Source of the DNA: ZC4RG42 sp036676355
Lineage (GTDB): Bacteria; Pseudomonadota; Gammaproteobacteria; Burkholderiales; SG8-39
Assembly (NCBI GenBank): GCA_036676355.1
Contig: JAKFDA010000027.1
Span: forward strand, 1 to 16,252
Length of the DNA: 16,252 bases
Reading direction: 5' to 3'
A model generated the notes under the pieces. That model was not told where the DNA came from, ran no database searches, and was given only the letters and a program-made list of their open reading frames with translations. Positions 14,127 through 16,252 of this stretch are shown here, piece after piece. Within the stretch, counting starts at the first letter, position 1, and every line of letters starts with the position of its first letter. The position numbers were made by a program, and so were the translations under genes.

Positions 14127-14432
14127 ATGCAGGCGTTGATTGTGGGAGCGGATCGTCTGGGCAACATTCCCGATGTGCTGGCGGAGTTCGGCATCGCCAT
14201 CAAGAAGCACATCAGCGGGCGCGATCCGGCGCATCAGAAGCGCGTCGGCGGCCTGCCGAGCGGTATCAGCATGGTCATTCTGTTCACCGATTTTCTCGGC
14301 CACAACGTCATGAAAAGTTTTCGCGACGCGGCGCGTGCGGAGGGCTTGCCGGTGTTGTGTTGCCGCCGTTCGACATGCAGCGTGAAACAGGCGCTCGGTC
14401 AGTGCGGCGCGCTGTGTCCGGCAAGGCGCTAG
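14127..14432 (+). CDS. DUF2325 domain protein
   Basis: A 101-residue cytoplasmic protein with the alpha/beta DUF2325 pattern. The N-terminal strand and loop are ALIVGADRLGNIPDVLAE. The middle is HISGRDPAHQK, then ISMVILFTDFLGHNVMK, and last LPVLCCRRSTCSVKQAL. The cysteine-containing CCRRSTC stretch and terminal cysteines might bind metal, but no biochemical role is established to my knowledge. The ATG at 14127 follows GTGAGGGTTGGCG, with GAGGG about 7 nt upstream; a TTG two codons earlier is not needed. It is divergent from the iron-binding protein gene, with the Fur box about 35 bp before its start, so an iron-related function is the reasonable inference. Confidence 0.88.
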   Translation: MQALIVGADRLGNIPDVLAEFGIAIKKHISGRDPAHQKRVGGLPSGISMVILFTDFLGHNVMKSFRDAARAEGLPVLCCRRSTCSVKQALGQCGALCPARR

Positions 14433-14492
14433 AGTTGCCTGTTGCGATGTGTCGCCCAGCTTTCGAGAAGCCTGGGTTATTGGAGAGACACC

Positions 14493-14768
14493 ATGAGCGT
14501 GCACGTCGTTGCCTTTCTGTTGTTTGCAGCACCTTTCTTGATGCCTGCCTATGCCGGAGACGATGTGCCGATCGATGAACTGCCGGCGCCAGTGCGCAAG
14601 GGAATCGATCAGCGTTTTCCCGGCGCGCAATTGCTCAGCGCCGAGCGGGATAGGGACGATGGCCGGGTCGAGTACGAAGTGCAGATCCGGCATGACGCGA
14701 AGCGTTACGAGGTCGAATTGTGGGGAAGACGGCAAGATCAAGGACCTCGATCGCGAGGAGTGAACTGA
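14493..14768 (+). CDS. Small PepSY-like periplasmic protein, probably frameshifted at the 3' end
   Basis: The signal peptide ends at AYA-GDD (residue 21). A single PepSY-like unit follows (ELPAPVRKGIDQRFPGAQLL, then YEVQIRHDAKRYEVEL). From codon 77 the frame gives an atypical tail (WGRRQDQ...), ending at 14768. The next frame gives the expected family ending, GEDGKIKDLDREE with a stop at 14761-14763. Removing one base at about 14721, in TTGTGGGG, restores a normal domain. So the gene carries a one-base insertion or the sequence has an error at this G-run. GGAG 8 nt before ATG 14493 supports the start. The family is periplasmic and often linked to inhibition or metal and stress sensing; its role here is unknown. 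Confidence 0.8.
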   Translation: MSVHVVAFLLFAAPFLMPAYAGDDVPIDELPAPVRKGIDQRFPGAQLLSAERDRDDGRVEYEVQIRHDAKRYEVELWGRRQDQGPRSRGVN

Positions 14769-14775
14769 ACACCGG

Positions 14776-15321
14776 TCATCGGCAGCAGGTTTTGCGCGGG
14801 CTTTGAGATACCCATTCGAGGTCGACGCGCCGCGCGCCACTGTAGCGTTTGGTCCAGTAAGGCAGGCGCATGTCCTCGATGCGCACCAGGCCACGGCTGC
14901 TTGGCGCGTGGACGAAGCGCTCGTCGCCCAGGTAAATGCCGACGTGCGAATTCCTGCGCCCGAGCGTGTTGTAGAACACCAGATCGCCCGGGTTCAGATC
15001 GGTTGCGGCAACCGGTTGCCCCAGTTTCGCCAGCCCGTATGTCGTACGTGGCAACTGCACGCCAACCGACTGTCGATAAACGTAGCCCACCAGCCCTGAA
15101 CAATCGAATCCCGAATTGGGGTTATCGCCGCCGTATCGGTATGGCACGCCGAGCTGGCCGAGCGCGAGCATGGCGATTTCGCTGGTGATGACGTCCGGCG
15201 CGGCCACGGTGGGTGTGTCCGGCTCGCTTTCTATTTCGCCAACGTCATGCGTGGCGCAAGCATTCAACGTCAGCGCCAGTGCGATTGTTGCGATTGTTGA
15301 AATTGCCCTCATCGGCGCCAT
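14776..15321 (-). CDS. NlpC/P60 family cell-wall endopeptidase, lipoprotein
   Basis: About 181 residues from the chosen ATG. The signal peptide ends in lipobox LNAC (Cys22). The NlpC/P60 domain has YRYGG (61-65), the catalytic FDCSGLVGYVY (Cys74), NSHVGIYLG (His126) and a third polar residue in FVHAP (His138). This is a complete catalytic set for a D-Glu-diaminoacyl type peptidoglycan hydrolase (Spr/NlpC-like). A longer frame back to 15495 has no signal peptide at its start and runs through low-quality Arg-rich sequence, so the start is placed at 15321 or 15312, where the lipoprotein signal begins. Neither has a strong ribosome binding site. The gene is convergent with the PepSY-like gene, 12 nt apart. 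Confidence 0.92.
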   Translation of the reverse strand: MAPMRAISTIATIALALTLNACATHDVGEIESEPDTPTVAAPDVITSEIAMLALGQLGVPYRYGGDNPNSGFDCSGLVGYVYRQSVGVQLPRTTYGLAKLGQPVAATDLNPGDLVFYNTLGRRNSHVGIYLGDERFVHAPSSRGLVRIEDMRLPYWTKRYSGARRVDLEWVSQSPRKTCCR

Positions 15322-15461
15322 GCGGCGGAGTTCGTCGCACAGCGCGGCCGCAAGGCGTTGCACCCTCGCCTGCACAGCCGCGCGAGCGCGTGAAATTCCG
15401 CCTCGCCTGGTGGAGATATTCCCAATTGCCTTGGTCCGCATCGCCGGGTAGTGTAGAAAGC

Positions 15462-15496
15462 CTTGGCCGTGACGTGTAACACTTTCCGGTGTCACG
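15462..15496. repeat. Inverted repeat before the secretin-domain gene
   Basis: CCGTGAC and GTCACGG flank about 17 nt just upstream of the plus-strand gene at 15516, within the divergent region it shares with the NlpC/P60 gene. It may be an operator or an mRNA leader hairpin; nothing more can be said from sequence alone. Confidence 0.4.
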
Positions 15497-15515
15497 GGTA
15501 AAGGGCGGAAAACGG

Positions 15516-16252
15516 ATGCGATTTCTTTGCGGTTTGATGATGTTGCTGGTACTCGGCTTGACGCCTGCGCATGCGGACGAAGTCGAGGTGATCCAGCTGC
15601 GCCATCGCACCGCCGAACAGCTTATTCCGACATTGCAGCCGTTGCTCGATGCCGGCGGTGCGCTGACCGGCATGCAAAGCTCGCTTATCGTGCGTTCGAG
15701 CCGCACCAACATCGAACAACTGAAGCGTGTCGTCGCGGGTCTCGATACCGCGCCGCGTCGCCTGCTCATTTCGGTCCGACAGGATGCCTCGTTCAGCGGT
15801 CAGCGACGTGATTACGGTGTGTCGGGCACCATCGCAGCAGGCGACGCGCGAGTGGGCATCAACGAACGTGCGCGACGCGACACCGGCGCATCGGTGCGAA
15901 TGCTCGATTCCGCCAGCGCCGGCGATGAACGTAACCTCAGTCAGGTCCAGGCGCTGGAAGGCAGTCCCGCCTATATCGCGATAGGGCAGTCGATTCCCGT
16001 CCCGATCGAAACGGTCACACGCACGCCTTATGGTGACGAAGTGCGACGCAGCACCGAGTTCCGCGATCTGAACACCGGCTTCGCCGTCGTGCCGCGCCTG
16101 ATCGGCGATCGGGTCGTGCTGGAAATCGAGCCGCAACGCGAAACGCAAGGCGCCTATGGTCCGGGCAGCGCCAATGCGCAGCGCATCAGCACGACCGCAA
16201 GCGGCCGTCTCGGCGAGTGGTTCGAACTGGGCGGCATTTCGAATACGAGCGT
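15516..16252 (+). CDS. Short secretin-domain (type II/III secretion-like) protein, partial
   Basis: The signal peptide is cut near AHA-DEV (residue 20). An N1/NolW-like repeat follows (VEVIQLRHRTAEQLIPTLQP, then SSLIVRSSRTNIEQLKRVV and GLDTAPRRLLISV). Next comes a Gly/Arg/Ser-rich middle, and then part of a secretin beta domain (AYIAIGQSIPVPIE, DLNTGFAVVPRLIGDRVVLEIEP). The right edge cuts the gene at 245 codons, near LGEWFELGG, so little may be missing. Full pilus and type II secretins are far longer; this is one of the short stand-alone proteins annotated as a secretin-like family protein. Its role is unknown. Confidence 0.85.
   Translation, partial: MRFLCGLMMLLVLGLTPAHADEVEVIQLRHRTAEQLIPTLQPLLDAGGALTGMQSSLIVRSSRTNIEQLKRVVAGLDTAPRRLLISVRQDASFSGQRRDYGVSGTIAAGDARVGINERARRDTGASVRMLDSASAGDERNLSQVQALEGSPAYIAIGQSIPVPIETVTRTPYGDEVRRSTEFRDLNTGFAVVPRLIGDRVVLEIEPQRETQGAYGPGSANAQRISTTASGRLGEWFELGGISNTS

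Noticed and set aside
1..16252. tRNA, rRNA, CRISPR array or complete insertion sequence.
   Set aside because: I saw no cloverleaf, no regularly spaced direct repeats, no transposase motifs and no terminal inverted repeats with target duplications.

Overview
The window is a stretch of bacterial chromosome with fairly high G+C. It is dominated by a complete clade I (Tat-exported) nitrous oxide reductase (nos) locus. The gene set (nosZ placed before nosR, an apbE/NosX-type flavin transferase, a DUF2325 protein, an FbpA-type iron-binding protein) and the FNR-type and Fur-type sites suggest a facultatively denitrifying proteobacterium. A betaproteobacterium is most likely, with a gammaproteobacterium not excluded; this placement is inference from gene content only.

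Layout. (1) Positions 1-552: a DJ-1/PfpI gene on the minus strand, cut by the left edge. (2) About 616-977: the decayed C-terminal remnant of an EamA-family transporter. (3) 1316-1774, plus strand: a lipoprotein cytochrome of c5 type, preceded by an FNR-like box and followed by a strong bidirectional terminator that it shares with the convergent nos operon. (4) 12306 down to 1905, minus strand: apbE, nosZ, nosR, nosD, nosF, nosY, nosL, then two small genes, a 91-aa protein and a TumE/DUF6516-like 117-aa protein. Most junctions from nosR onward overlap. The exceptions are a 330-bp structured non-coding insertion between nosF and nosY and a short gap after nosL. (5) 12549-12817, plus strand: a possible 58-aa gene of unknown function with a good ribosome binding site and a clear intrinsic terminator. 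(6) 12940-14432: an fbpA-like iron-binding protein gene and a divergent DUF2325 gene, with a Fur box between them. (7) 14493-14768: a small PepSY-like periplasmic protein with an apparent 3' frameshift. (8) 14776-15321, minus strand: an NlpC/P60 lipoprotein. (9) 15516 to the right edge: a short secretin-domain protein, incomplete.

How the parts work together. NosZ reduces N2O in the periplasm. NosR is a polytopic flavo-iron-sulfur membrane protein that feeds electrons and is flavinylated by ApbE. NosD, NosF and NosY form the ABC-type complex, and NosL the copper chaperone, needed to build the CuZ centre. The FNR-type box upstream of nosZ is correctly placed for oxygen- or NO-responsive activation. 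A similar box lies upstream of the cytochrome, so the cytochrome may be co-induced and may be an alternative electron donor. The right part is a separate iron-responsive and cell-envelope region with no evident functional link to nos.
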